64,000 nt of DNA. It comes from Pseudovibrio brasiliensis (GTDB lineage Bacteria > Pseudomonadota > Alphaproteobacteria > Rhizobiales > Stappiaceae). The stretch lies in the NCBI RefSeq assembly GCF_018282095.1, contig NZ_CP074126.1:4238341-4302340 (forward strand), in the 5' to 3' direction. The notes below the pieces were generated by a model. The model worked only from the letters and a program-made list of their open reading frames with translations, searched no databases and was not told the DNA's origin. The translations under genes and the position numbers were made by a program. Positions 42,272 to 51,149 of this stretch are shown here, piece after piece. How positions within the stretch are numbered: the stretch's first letter is position 1; the number at the start of each line of letters is the position of its first letter.

Positions 42272-42295
42272 AAATGTGTCGAATTCGACACATTT
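42272..42295 (-). promoter_or_regulatory. 24-bp palindromic upstream activating sequence for DctD
   Basis: The half-site AAATGTGTCGAA meets its exact reverse complement with no spacer, starting one base beyond the dctD stop codon. It lies about 94 bases upstream of the sigma-54 promoter, the normal distance for an NtrC-type enhancer. Confidence 0.75.
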
Positions 42296-43663
42296 CTATT
42301 CGCCAACCTCACCTTTCCCAAGCCCATACTTCTTCATCTTCTCGTAAAGCGCTTTGCGGGAGACGGACAGCGCTTCATACGTCGGCTTGATCTTGCCGTC
42401 GTTCTTCTCAAGCTCAGCAGCAATAATATCACGCTCATAGGTGCTAACACGTTCCGCCAGAGTACCGCTCTGCGGGCCCGAAACGACAGCCGCCGCACCA
42501 GCTGCCTTTGGCTGACCTTCCAGCCCCAGCACAAACCGATCCGCCACATTGCGCAGTTCACGCACGTTACCGGGCCACTCCCGCTGCATCAGTTCACCGA
42601 GAAACTCTCGCGAAATCTCCGGCACTTCTTTCCGATAGCGCGCCCGCGCCCCTCGTGTCAGATAGTGAAACAGCACCGGAATATCTTCCAAGCGTTCCCG
42701 CAGAGGCGGAATAGCCAGTGTTATCACGTTAAGGCGATAAAACAGATCCTTCCGGAACCGCCCTTCGTTGGAGGCTGCTTCTAGATCTTCCTTGGTTGCA
42801 GCCACAAAACGCAAATCCAGCGGAATAGACTTGTTTGATCCAAGGCGTTCAATCGTCCGCGTTTCAAATACCCGCAGTAACTTCACCTGCAAGTCGAGCG
42901 GCATGGACTCAATCTCATCCAGAAACACCGTGCCACCATGAGCATGTTCCAGCTTACCGATCCGCTGACCACTTGCCCCGGTAAAGGCTCCTTTCTCGTG
43001 CCCAAACAGCTCGCTCTCGATGATATCAGCAGGCAGCGCACCGCAGTTCAGCGCCACAAATGGCCCGTCTTTACGCAGACCTTCCTCGTGCAGCGCGCGG
43101 GCAACCACCTCTTTACCAGAGCCGGTCTCACCCAGAATAAGCACATCCGCATCCGTGCCAGACAGCGCCGTAATCGTACTCCGCAGCTCTTCCATGGACG
43201 GTGACTTGCCCACGATGCGCTCTTCCAAACCGGAAAGGTTGCCTAGCTCCTCACGCAGCACACGGTTTTCCAGTGTCAGGCGACGCTTCTCGAGCCCACG
43301 CTCCACCACAGCAACCAGCCCGCTGACAGGAAACGGCTTTTCTTTGAAGTCATAGGCCCCGGCACGCATGGCTTCCACCGCCAGCGGCACATCACCATGA
43401 CCAGTAATCAGCACCACAGGCAACGCGCTGTCGATCTCAAAGGCAGCTTTCATAAGATCAAAGCCACCCATCTTCGGCATACGGATATCGCTCACCAAAA
43501 CGCCGTAGAACTCATGCGTGATATGCTCCAGCGCTTCCTCAGCACGGGAAAACGGCACCACGTGGTAGTCAGCCAGTTCCAGCCCTTCCACCAGCGCCTC
43601 ACGCATATCCTCATCGTCATCGACCAGAAGAATGGTGGCTTTATCGATCGCCCATACGTCCAT
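42296..43663 (-). CDS. dctD: C4-dicarboxylate response regulator, sigma-54 activator
   Basis: 455 residues in three parts. An N-terminal receiver (ILLVDDDEDMREALVEGL to about residue 125) carries the phospho-acceptor aspartate in VLVSDIRMPKMGG. The AAA+ domain (about 145-380) has Walker A GETGSGKEV and the sigma-54-contacting loop ESELFGHEKGAFTGAS. A C-terminal Fis-type HTH ends YEKMKKYGLG. It activates transcription at the sigma-54 promoter next to it. The start lies one base past the dctB stop. The C-terminus is shorter than some DctD. Confidence 0.95.
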   Translation of the reverse strand: MDVWAIDKATILLVDDDEDMREALVEGLELADYHVVPFSRAEEALEHITHEFYGVLVSDIRMPKMGGFDLMKAAFEIDSALPVVLITGHGDVPLAVEAMRAGAYDFKEKPFPVSGLVAVVERGLEKRRLTLENRVLREELGNLSGLEERIVGKSPSMEELRSTITALSGTDADVLILGETGSGKEVVARALHEEGLRKDGPFVALNCGALPADIIESELFGHEKGAFTGASGQRIGKLEHAHGGTVFLDEIESMPLDLQVKLLRVFETRTIERLGSNKSIPLDLRFVAATKEDLEAASNEGRFRKDLFYRLNVITLAIPPLRERLEDIPVLFHYLTRGARARYRKEVPEISREFLGELMQREWPGNVRELRNVADRFVLGLEGQPKAAGAAAVVSGPQSGTLAERVSTYERDIIAAELEKNDGKIKPTYEALSVSRKALYEKMKKYGLGKGEVGE

Positions 43664-43664
43664 A

Positions 43665-45494
43665 CTAAACTTCTTCTTCCTCAGGATCGCCAGATGTCTC
43701 CGAGACGTCCTTCAGCACAATCACAAAACACGCACCGCCGAGCTCAGACTGCTCGTAATGCAGCTGCCCTTCAAGGTCCTCGATTATCTTATAGGCGATG
43801 GAAAGACCAAGCCCCAATCCTTCACCAACATCCTTAGTCGTGAAAAACGGATCAAAAATGCTGGCAACAACATCTTCAGGCACACCCGGGCCGCTGTCCT
43901 CAAACCGAATGACCACCTGTTGCTCTTGGTGAGAAACAGTGATCCGAATGCGTGGTTCCAGCTGCTCTTTCATCGCATCCAGCGCATTACTCATCAGGTT
44001 CATCAGCACCTGCGCCAAGCGCACTTGCCCGGCCAGAACCTCAAGAGACTTATCCTCCTGCACCACCTCTGTGTGCACGCCCATCTGCTTGCAGCGCGGC
44101 CCCGTCAGCATCAGGATTTCACCAACCACGGCAGACACTTTCACCGGCACCAGATCACGCCCCGCCTTTCGGGTGAAGCCTTTCAGGATCTGACTGATCG
44201 CCGCCATACGTTCCACCATGGCGACAATCTTGCTAAGGCTCTTCAGCGCCCGATCAGACTTGCCCGTCTCAATCAACACCTGCGCATTTTCTGAGTGGGT
44301 GCGGATCGCGCCCAGCGGCTGGTTAAACTCATGGGAAATCGCAGCAGACATCTCGCCCAGCGTCGCCAGCTTGGCGGACTGCACCAGCCCCGCCTGCGCC
44401 TGCTGAAGCTCTTGCTCCGCCGCCTCGCGCTCTTTCACTTCCTGAGCCAGCAGCGCGTTCATGTTGGAAAGCTCTCGCGTACGCTCATGCACCCGCTCTT
44501 CCAACCGCGCCGCATAAACCTTGTCCTGCCGGATCCGTTCCAACAACCGCCGCCGTCGCTCCCCAGCCATCCAGAACAAACCACCGCTAACAACACACAG
44601 CAGCAACGCCACCAGAGCCGCCCAGATGGACTGCTGCCGAACCTGAGAGGTATCTGCAAACAGCACCACCTTCCAGTTCAACACCGGAAGCTCCTGCTCA
44701 ATCATCTGGAAGTTGGTTTTGTTGAAAGGCGGGCTCAGACGCACCAGCTCAAAGTCCAGATCATACCAGCGCTGGTCAATCACACCGTTCTGCGTCCCCG
44801 AAACACGCCCACGCCGTGTTGTGCGTTGCGCAAACAGTCGTTCCCCGCGCCAACTGGATTGGTTGGTTGCTACTACAATGCCGTTCTGGTCCACCGCAAC
44901 AAGGCGATCTTTGGAGAGCGCCCAGTTCTGCTCCACTTCTTCAAGGCTCACACGCACAGCAATAAAGCCGTAATCCTGTTCACCTTGCCGAACCGGCGCG
45001 ATAAACACGTAACTCGCAGGCCCACCATTGCGAGAGAGCACCAACTGACGCCCAAGCCGCCCCTGCCGCGCCGCCTTCAAAGCATCAGCGTAAGAGGACA
45101 TGCCCCGCTCAGCCATACTGGCATTGTCAATCAGGTTGGAGGCAACAATCTCGCCATCAGGTTTCTGAAACCAGACTTCCTGTGCGCCGGACATACCCGC
45201 AATCACCTTGGCAACGTTCTGCCCGCGCTCATGCTCATCTTCAGCAAGGATCTGCACAATATCCGAGCGCCGCGCCAACAGCGGAGGCAGCAAACGATAC
45301 TTGTCGAGATACTTCTCAAGCCCCGCCGCCTGCACAGACAAAGTCGCCTGACTGCGCGTTTGCAGGTCTGCCATATAAAACTGACCACTGAGCTGCATCA
45401 CGACCCAGGCCACAACAAGCGCAAACACAGCAAACGTCACCAGTGCAACACTGGAGACCCGTTGCCATCGCTCAGATCTGCTTGTCCTGTTCAC
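43665..45494 (-). CDS. dctB: C4-dicarboxylate sensor histidine kinase
   Basis: 609 residues from a GTG start. Two membrane segments (VALVTFAVFALVVAWVVMQL and QSIWAALVALLLCVVSGGLFWMAG) flank a periplasmic double-PAS/dCache sensor of about 240 residues that binds dicarboxylates. A cytoplasmic coiled coil follows, then the H-box ISHEFNQPLGAIRTHSENA, the N box LMNLMSNALDA and the ATP lid GLGLGLSIAYKI. It phosphorylates DctD. Operon dctBD. Confidence 0.94.
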   Translation of the reverse strand: MNRTSRSERWQRVSSVALVTFAVFALVVAWVVMQLSGQFYMADLQTRSQATLSVQAAGLEKYLDKYRLLPPLLARRSDIVQILAEDEHERGQNVAKVIAGMSGAQEVWFQKPDGEIVASNLIDNASMAERGMSSYADALKAARQGRLGRQLVLSRNGGPASYVFIAPVRQGEQDYGFIAVRVSLEEVEQNWALSKDRLVAVDQNGIVVATNQSSWRGERLFAQRTTRRGRVSGTQNGVIDQRWYDLDFELVRLSPPFNKTNFQMIEQELPVLNWKVVLFADTSQVRQQSIWAALVALLLCVVSGGLFWMAGERRRRLLERIRQDKVYAARLEERVHERTRELSNMNALLAQEVKEREAAEQELQQAQAGLVQSAKLATLGEMSAAISHEFNQPLGAIRTHSENAQVLIETGKSDRALKSLSKIVAMVERMAAISQILKGFTRKAGRDLVPVKVSAVVGEILMLTGPRCKQMGVHTEVVQEDKSLEVLAGQVRLAQVLMNLMSNALDAMKEQLEPRIRITVSHQEQQVVIRFEDSGPGVPEDVVASIFDPFFTTKDVGEGLGLGLSIAYKIIEDLEGQLHYEQSELGGACFVIVLKDVSETSGDPEEEEV

Positions 45495-45582
45495 GTCGCT
45501 TGTCCGATTTAGAATATGGTGGCGATGCCTCCCAAGACATCACCAAATGCGCTCAATCACGTACGGTGTAACGCGTGTTCGT

Positions 45583-46650
45583 TCACTGGTCTAGCGCAAC
45601 ACTTTTGATCAAAGCAAATACCTGTTGTCCGGCAACCAGCTGCAACTCATGCACGGAGTGGCGTGTCAGTCGCGCCCGCAAATGCTGCTCTCCAACCCGG
45701 CAATCCACTTCAGCATAAGGGCCAGAGGTCTCCGTAATCCCTTCAATCACAACAGAAAGCACATTACGAACGGATGCTTCTTCCGGCGTTTTACGGGCCA
45801 GAGCCACATCCTTCGCCTTGATGCGAATGCGAGCATCCTGCCCTACAGTACCTAACTGCCCCGGTAACTGCAGCATCTGCCCTTCCAGACCAAACTCAGT
45901 GATCTGCCACTGCTCATCATAGGTGTTCAGAGTGGCAAACAGCAGTGAGCCAGCATCCGGCCCGCTCGCCAACTGAGGCAGTTCCAGATTACTCAGCATC
46001 TGCGCAATCGGCCCATGTGCCACCACAGCCCCAGCATCCAGCAGCACCAGAGTATCCGCCAGTTGCTCGATCTCACCAAGGCTATGGCTCACATAGAGCA
46101 TCGGAATGCCGAATTCGTTCTTCAGCTTCAGAAGATACGGCAGGATTTCCGCTTTACGCGATGCATCCAGTGACGCCAGCGGCTCATCCAGCACAAGAAG
46201 CTGCGGATTGGAAAGCAACGCCCGCCCAATCGCCACACGCTGCTTCTCCCCACCAGAAAGCCCATGAGGTCGCCGCTTCAGCAAGTGGGAAATACCCAGC
46301 AGCTCTGCAATCTCAGCAAGTCCAACAGCGGACTTTCGACCTGCCGCCCATTGGCTGTAAAGCAGGTTCCGCTCCACGTTCATATGCGGAAACAGGCGGG
46401 AATCCTGAAACACCATGCCCACCCCACGCTGCTGAATGGGTACGTTGATGGAAGTCGCCCGATCAAAAACAACCCGCTCACCCAGCGCAATGCGGCCATT
46501 ATCCGGAGCGGACAGCCCGGCAATCATGCGGATCAACGAGGACTTTCCAGCCCCCGACTTACCAAAGATCGCCGTGATCCCGCTGTTCACCTCAAATTTG
46601 GCAGAAAGCGAAAAGTCACCCAACCGGCTGGAGATATCGACATCAATCAT
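45583..46650 (-). CDS. modC: molybdate ABC transporter ATP-binding protein
   Basis: 355 residues: an ABC domain with Walker A GKSGAGKSS, signature LSGGEKQRVAIGRALL and Walker B LLVLDEPLASLD, then a C-terminal molybdate-sensing MOP/TOBE domain (GQDARIRIKAKDVALARKTPEEA). The MOP domain is a hallmark of ModC. Last gene of modABC, its start overlaps modB by 8 bases. No ModE gene was seen nearby. Confidence 0.96.
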   Translation of the reverse strand: MIDVDISSRLGDFSLSAKFEVNSGITAIFGKSGAGKSSLIRMIAGLSAPDNGRIALGERVVFDRATSINVPIQQRGVGMVFQDSRLFPHMNVERNLLYSQWAAGRKSAVGLAEIAELLGISHLLKRRPHGLSGGEKQRVAIGRALLSNPQLLVLDEPLASLDASRKAEILPYLLKLKNEFGIPMLYVSHSLGEIEQLADTLVLLDAGAVVAHGPIAQMLSNLELPQLASGPDAGSLLFATLNTYDEQWQITEFGLEGQMLQLPGQLGTVGQDARIRIKAKDVALARKTPEEASVRNVLSVVIEGITETSGPYAEVDCRVGEQHLRARLTRHSVHELQLVAGQQVFALIKSVALDQ

Positions 46651-47347
46651 GCTGCCCTCCCAACTTGCGGGAAAGGCGGTGTGAAATCACCTCAGAGAAC
46701 ACCAGCGCGCAGATGGACACCACAATCGCAATCACCGTCAGGCGGATCGCCCCCGCATCACCGGAAAGGCTCTGCATCTCCGTGTAAAGCGCCAGCGACA
46801 GCGTGCGCGTCTCACCGGGAATGTTGGAAACGAACGTAATCGTTGCCCCAAACTCCCCCATCGCCTTGGCAAATCCAAGGATCGCACCACTCAGGATACC
46901 CGGCAGCGCCAGCGGCAGCGTGATCAGCAGAAAGGTTTTGAGCCGGGACGTTCCCAACGAATGCGCGGCTTCTTCCAGCTGGCCATCCGATAGTTCAAAG
47001 GACAGCTTTACGGGACGAATAATCAGCGGAAACGCCATGATCCCCGCGGCGAGCGCAGCGCCCGTCCAGCGGAAGGCGAACACAATGCCAAACACATCCG
47101 CAAAGAAACTGCCCAACATGCCCTGCCGCCCAAACAGCACCAGCAGCACATAGCCTGTCACCACAGGCGGCAGCACAATCGGCAAATGCACCAAGGCATT
47201 CACCAGCGTATAACCGGGAAACTTCCAGCGGGCGAGAGCGTAGCCGAGCAGAACCGCAGGCGGCAGCGCAATCGCAATTGCAAGGCTCGCAACCTGCAGC
47301 GACAGCTGGATCGCTGCCCATTCTGCATCCGTCAGATAAAAGCTCAA
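46643..47347 (-). CDS. modB: molybdate ABC transporter permease
   Basis: 234 residues from a TTG start that overlaps the modA stop (TTGA). AWAAIQLSLQVASLAIAIALPPAVLLGYALARWKFPG-like openings, LPIVLPPVVTGYVLLVLFGRQG and the EEAAHSLGTSRLKTFLLITLPLALPGILSG docking loop are typical of ModB. Homodimeric channel for molybdate or tungstate in the inner membrane. The alternative start codon is unusual, but no better one exists nearby. Confidence 0.95.
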   Translation of the reverse strand: MSFYLTDAEWAAIQLSLQVASLAIAIALPPAVLLGYALARWKFPGYTLVNALVHLPIVLPPVVTGYVLLVLFGRQGMLGSFFADVFGIVFAFRWTGAALAAGIMAFPLIIRPVKLSFELSDGQLEEAAHSLGTSRLKTFLLITLPLALPGILSGAILGFAKAMGEFGATITFVSNIPGETRTLSLALYTEMQSLSGDAGAIRLTVIAIVVSICALVFSEVISHRLSRKLGGQHD

Positions 47348-48129
47348 TCGCCGCTCACTTTGAAACCATGAGCCTGAAAGATCTTGCGCCCCTCAGCACT
47401 CTTCAAAAACTCCATAAATCCTTCGCTAGCCTTGGAATGGCCAGAGGTCAAGGCTCCCGGAATAACAATAGCACGATGACTGTCCTGCGGTATTTCCGCA
47501 AGCACCCGCACACCGTGTTCCACTTTCGCGTCAGAAGAGTAGACTAGCGCCAAAGGCACTTCGCCCCGCGCAGCAGCGGCCAGAGCAACACGCACATTCT
47601 CCATAGGAGCCACTCGCTGCGCCACACTCTCCCACAAACCAAGGTTGGTCAGCGCCTCTTTGCCATAACGCCCGGCAGGCACCGTCTCCGGCTCTCCCAT
47701 GGCCAAACGTCCATCTGCCAACGCAGCCTGTAAGGCCTCCGCATTCAGCTCAACAGCTTCTGCGTTCAGCGCTTCGGAGCCAACCAGTACAAGCCCGTTG
47801 GAGGCCAGTTCCACCACACTGTCATCCACCAGCACGCCATTCTTCACGGCATAGGCCATCCAAGCATCATCTGCTGTCACCAGCACATCAGCAGGCGCCC
47901 CGGCCACAACGTGGCGGGTGATCGTCTGCGAACCACCAAAGGAGAATTCTGTCTTGGTGTTATGGGATTGATCAAACTGCGCGCCAGCATCTTCCAGCAC
48001 ATCCTTCAGGCTGGAGGCGGCAAACACCAGAATGCGCTCCGGCTCCTGCGCAAACGCGCCAGCCCCACCGCCAACAAACAGCGCGAGGCTTACAACAGCT
48101 GCAGAACAAAAACGCCAGAAACCAGTCAC
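47344..48129 (-). CDS. modA: molybdate-binding periplasmic protein
   Basis: 261 residues from a GTG start. A signal peptide (FCSAAVVSLALFVGGGAGAFA) is cleaved before QEPERILVFAASSLKDVLED, the standard ModA opening whose Ser and Thr/Ser residues hold the tetrahedral oxyanion. GGSQTITRHVVAGAPADVLVTADDAWM, MGEPETVPAGRYGKEALTN and VYSSDAKVEHGVRVLAEIP are conserved. First gene of modABC; no recognised ModE-box was seen upstream. Confidence 0.95.
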   Translation of the reverse strand: MTGFWRFCSAAVVSLALFVGGGAGAFAQEPERILVFAASSLKDVLEDAGAQFDQSHNTKTEFSFGGSQTITRHVVAGAPADVLVTADDAWMAYAVKNGVLVDDSVVELASNGLVLVGSEALNAEAVELNAEALQAALADGRLAMGEPETVPAGRYGKEALTNLGLWESVAQRVAPMENVRVALAAAARGEVPLALVYSSDAKVEHGVRVLAEIPQDSHRAIVIPGALTSGHSKASEGFMEFLKSAEGRKIFQAHGFKVSGD

Positions 48130-48295
48130 AATCAGGATACTCCATTTCGCGAGTCCGACTGGAACTATAAGGACCTAACCCACCCGAACCACTGACTCAT
48201 ATCAAGGCCCACACGGGTTTCGTCAAGCGTATTCGTCTCTACAGCACCTCCCCAACAAGCAGCAGTCGCTTTCCGCTGAAGATTTGACTGAAGCT

Positions 48296-48760
48296 CTAAG
48301 CCGCAATGGCGCGCGGTGACTTCACCTTCTCGGCTAGTCCTTTCAGGTTGCCTACAATGACCTTACCCATCCCGCTTTTCACGAGTGTCTGGCCCAACAA
48401 CCATCCCAACGGCCCGTACTTCATGCGATACTCCAGATACCAGATGATCTGCGATTTCCCACCGGCATAAGGCTTAATACAGATCTCCGCTTGCGCTTCC
48501 TTCAGCGGTAAAGCCTCCATAGAAAACATACGTACTCGCATTCTGTGATTGGGCTCCCATTCCATCACTTCCTCGTCGAGGAAGGTGCCATTATCAAAGT
48601 GGCAACGCCGCACAGAACCAACACCATCAGCCCCTTCAGTCAACGCCTCAACAGACTTCACAAGAGGGGCAAACTCATCTAGATCCATGTACCGGCCAAT
48701 AACATTCCAAATAGCTTCCGGGCTGGCATCAATCACCATCGTTCTTTCGCAGCGTATCAT
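48296..48760 (-). CDS. SRPBCC family protein (polyketide cyclase-like)
   Basis: 154 residues from the ATG at 48760 with GAGGAG 8 bases upstream; a longer frame to 48787 is unlikely. MIRCERTMVIDASPEAIWNVIGRYMDLDEFAPLVKSVEAL and GSVRRCHFDNGTFLDEEVMEWEPNHRMRVRMF match the START/SRPBCC helix-grip fold that binds hydrophobic ligands. No specific ligand or catalytic motif is visible. It diverges from a WYL/DeoR-type regulator, which may control it. Confidence 0.75.
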   Translation of the reverse strand: MIRCERTMVIDASPEAIWNVIGRYMDLDEFAPLVKSVEALTEGADGVGSVRRCHFDNGTFLDEEVMEWEPNHRMRVRMFSMEALPLKEAQAEICIKPYAGGKSQIIWYLEYRMKYGPLGWLLGQTLVKSGMGKVIVGNLKGLAEKVKSPRAIAA

Positions 48761-48864
48761 CGGTTTCTCCTCAATCATCGCAAACATCTTGCGTGGTGCT
48801 GAACCATTGATACAGTGGCGCTGCTGACACCGTTATGGCAGCAGCATGACAGCAGGAGCTCTCA

Positions 48865-49551
48865 ATGCGTCGCACGGAACGCCTTTTCCACATCATCCAG
48901 ATTTTGCGGTCCAGCCGGTCTCCTGTCACAGGCCGCGCCCTTGCGGACGAGCTCGAAATCTCCCTGCGCACATTGTATCGCGACATGGCAGAACTCATGG
49001 CCCAGCGTGTGCCCATCACCGGAGAAGCCGGAACCGGCTATGTTCTGGATGATGGGTACGACATGCCACCTTTGATGCTGACTGCAGATGAGTTGGAAGC
49101 AGCAGCCCTTGGTGCCGCATGGGTCGCAACCCAGTCAGACCCATCCCTCGCCCGCTCCGCCAGAGATCTGGTGGCCAAGCTCTCAGCTGCCGTTCCAAAA
49201 GAACTACGCCCGATTATTCTGGATGCCAGCCTCAAACCCATCTCAATAAAACCAACTGCCAGCGAACAATTCGACGGAGCAGCCCTGAGACGTGCGATCC
49301 GTGACCGCAGCAAACTGCAACTCACCTACGAAGATCAGAAGGAAAACCTAACCACCCGCCTGATCTGGCCGCTCCTCATCGCCTATCTGAACAATGCCCG
49401 CTTCATCATAGCCTGGTGCGAAACCCGAGAGGACTACCGGCACTTCCGGACAGACCGGATTCATGCCATGGAAGTTCAGCCCGACAAATACCCCGGCCGC
49501 CGCGCCACACTCATCAAAGCCTGGGAAGAGATGATGGCTTCAAGGCACTAA
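48865..49551 (+). CDS. YafY-type WYL-domain transcriptional regulator
   Basis: 228 residues. The N-terminus MRRTERLFHIIQILRSSRSPVTGRALADELEISLRTLYRDMAELMAQ is a winged HTH of the HTH_11/DeoR kind. The C-terminal ligand-sensing WYL domain is degenerate here: RLIWPLLIAYLNNARFIIAWCETREDYRHFRTDRI carries the RxDRI end. WYL proteins bind small ligands or nucleic-acid ends. It is divergent from the SRPBCC gene and probably represses it. Confidence 0.88.
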   Translation: MRRTERLFHIIQILRSSRSPVTGRALADELEISLRTLYRDMAELMAQRVPITGEAGTGYVLDDGYDMPPLMLTADELEAAALGAAWVATQSDPSLARSARDLVAKLSAAVPKELRPIILDASLKPISIKPTASEQFDGAALRRAIRDRSKLQLTYEDQKENLTTRLIWPLLIAYLNNARFIIAWCETREDYRHFRTDRIHAMEVQPDKYPGRRATLIKAWEEMMASRH

Positions 49552-49558
49552 GCTTCAC

Positions 49559-50455
49559 TCAGCCGATCGGCAACTCCGGATCAAGCAATGACCGATGCAC
49601 CTGCATTCCGGCCCAGACACCGTCCCCCACGGCAAAGGAAACGGAATGCGGAACGCGGGCCACGTCCCCACAGGCAAACACACCGCGAACGGTTGTCTCC
49701 TTAAACTCGGAAGTCACAATCTGCTGCCCCATGGGGTGATCCTCCAACGCACACCCGGCAGCCTGAGCCAGCCCACAGGAGGGATAGGTGTTGGAGACAA
49801 CAAAAATCGCAGAAAACGGCAGTGTACGCCCATCCTCAAGCACCACATCTGCAGTGCCCTCAATACGGCTGATCCCAATATCTTCAAGGGTAACGCCACT
49901 GCGCAGCAGGTGTTCGCGCTGGCTGTCTTCCAGCGGAGGTGCACCATTGGTGAAGAAGGTCGTTGGTCCCCACTCCGGCATAATCTCCGCCTGATGTAAG
50001 GAGACGGGATTGAAGGCAATCACGGCAATCGGTTCTTTATTCAGCTCATAGCCATGGCAATACGGGCAATGCAAAACAGACGTGCCCCAACGCTCTGCCA
50101 ATCCCGGAATATCCGGCAGCTCATCCCGCACACCTGTGGCCAGCAAAATCCGGTGCGCTGTGAAATCAGTGCCTTTGTCGGTACTCACCCGAAACGCTCC
50201 GATCTCACCTAAGATCTCCTGCACCCGCCCCTCGTACCAGGTCAGATCAGGATAGGCATCCAGCTGCTGCCGGGCCTGCGCCCAGATCTCACCGGGCTTC
50301 ACCCCATCCTGCCCAAGAATACCATGGGCATGCTCAGAAAAGCGGTTCCGCCGTTCACCAGCATCGATCACCAGAACAGACCTGCGCGCCCGCAACAGCT
50401 GCAAAGCTGCCGCCATCCCGGCATAACTCCCCCCAACCACAATCACATCATGCAT
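49559..50455 (-). CDS. FAD-dependent pyridine nucleotide-disulfide reductase-like protein
   Basis: 298 residues from the ATG at 50455, with AGAGGG upstream; a GTG at 50485 is less likely. FAD-binding VIVVGGSYAGMAAALQLLRA and the second Rossmann loop GIGL-like segment, ATGVRDELPDIPGL, and CPYCHGYEL in place of the thioredoxin-reductase CxxC (a CPYC motif) are visible, with a terminal FACGDVARVPHSVSFAVGDGVWAGM. It looks like a thioredoxin reductase-like enzyme with unknown electron acceptor. It converges with the regulator, 8 bases apart. Confidence 0.82.
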   Translation of the reverse strand: MHDVIVVGGSYAGMAAALQLLRARRSVLVIDAGERRNRFSEHAHGILGQDGVKPGEIWAQARQQLDAYPDLTWYEGRVQEILGEIGAFRVSTDKGTDFTAHRILLATGVRDELPDIPGLAERWGTSVLHCPYCHGYELNKEPIAVIAFNPVSLHQAEIMPEWGPTTFFTNGAPPLEDSQREHLLRSGVTLEDIGISRIEGTADVVLEDGRTLPFSAIFVVSNTYPSCGLAQAAGCALEDHPMGQQIVTSEFKETTVRGVFACGDVARVPHSVSFAVGDGVWAGMQVHRSLLDPELPIG

Positions 50456-50565
50456 CTTCAGGGCCCTCTGCTGGTGTTCAAGCACTCCAGCAATAATGCC
50501 CCAGCTTCTGCAAAGGCATCCTTAAGTGCTGTAAGTGGATTAAAGGAGACTTCCTGCCACCGACC

Positions 50566-51138
50566 TTAATCGCTTATGGAGGCCACGACGCGAGAACCAA
50601 ACTGCTCTTTAAACGCCGTTGGAGACAGATGTCTCCAGATCTCAGCGGGAGGTCTTTCCGGTAAAATGATGTCACCAACGAGGTGAGCCCTGAGCCGTTT
50701 GGCGAGGGAGCGCGAGCCCTCGTTTTCCCTCTCAATAACGCTGATTGCTGTTTCCCAGCCCAGCTCATCATAAACGTATCCCAAAGCCGCCAGCACAGCC
50801 TCAAAGGCATAGCCCTTCCCCTGAGCCTCCGGGATCAACGCATACCCGATTTCCGGCTCAGGCCACTCAAGCGGATACCATGGCCCAGCGTACCCAATGG
50901 TTTTGCCATCATCTTTCCGCTCCACAGCAAACACCGTAAACCCGCGCATATGCCAGTGCCCGATGATGGTTGCCATCTGTCTCCAGACCATATGTTCTGA
51001 GCGGGCACCGCCAACATATCGGGCAGTCTCTTCATGACAGAAAATACTTTTGAGACACTCAAAGTCCTGCTCCTGCCAGGACCGCATAACCAGCCGCTCA
51101 GTCTCTAAACTAGGAACCGGAAGTTCGGTAAATGACAC
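50566..51138 (-). CDS. GNAT family N-acetyltransferase (RimJ/RimL type)
   Basis: 190 residues from a GTG start. LETERLVMRSWQEQDFECLKSIF opens the RimJ-like domain; YALIPEAQGKGYAFEAVLAALGYVYDELGWETAISVIERENEGSRSLAKRL holds the acetyl-CoA loop (QGKGYA) and the N-x-x-S-x-x-x-A/L-x-K motif. Substrate unknown. It follows the GMC oxidoreductase by 11 bases on the same strand, likely one operon. Confidence 0.86.
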   Translation of the reverse strand: MSFTELPVPSLETERLVMRSWQEQDFECLKSIFCHEETARYVGGARSEHMVWRQMATIIGHWHMRGFTVFAVERKDDGKTIGYAGPWYPLEWPEPEIGYALIPEAQGKGYAFEAVLAALGYVYDELGWETAISVIERENEGSRSLAKRLRAHLVGDIILPERPPAEIWRHLSPTAFKEQFGSRVVASISD

Positions 51139-51149
51139 AGCAGCGCCCC

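Noticed and set aside
44295-45512. A 405-codon frame on the plus strand opposite dctB
   Set aside because: Shadow of the dctB sensor kinase; rich in H, P and R and without domain structure.
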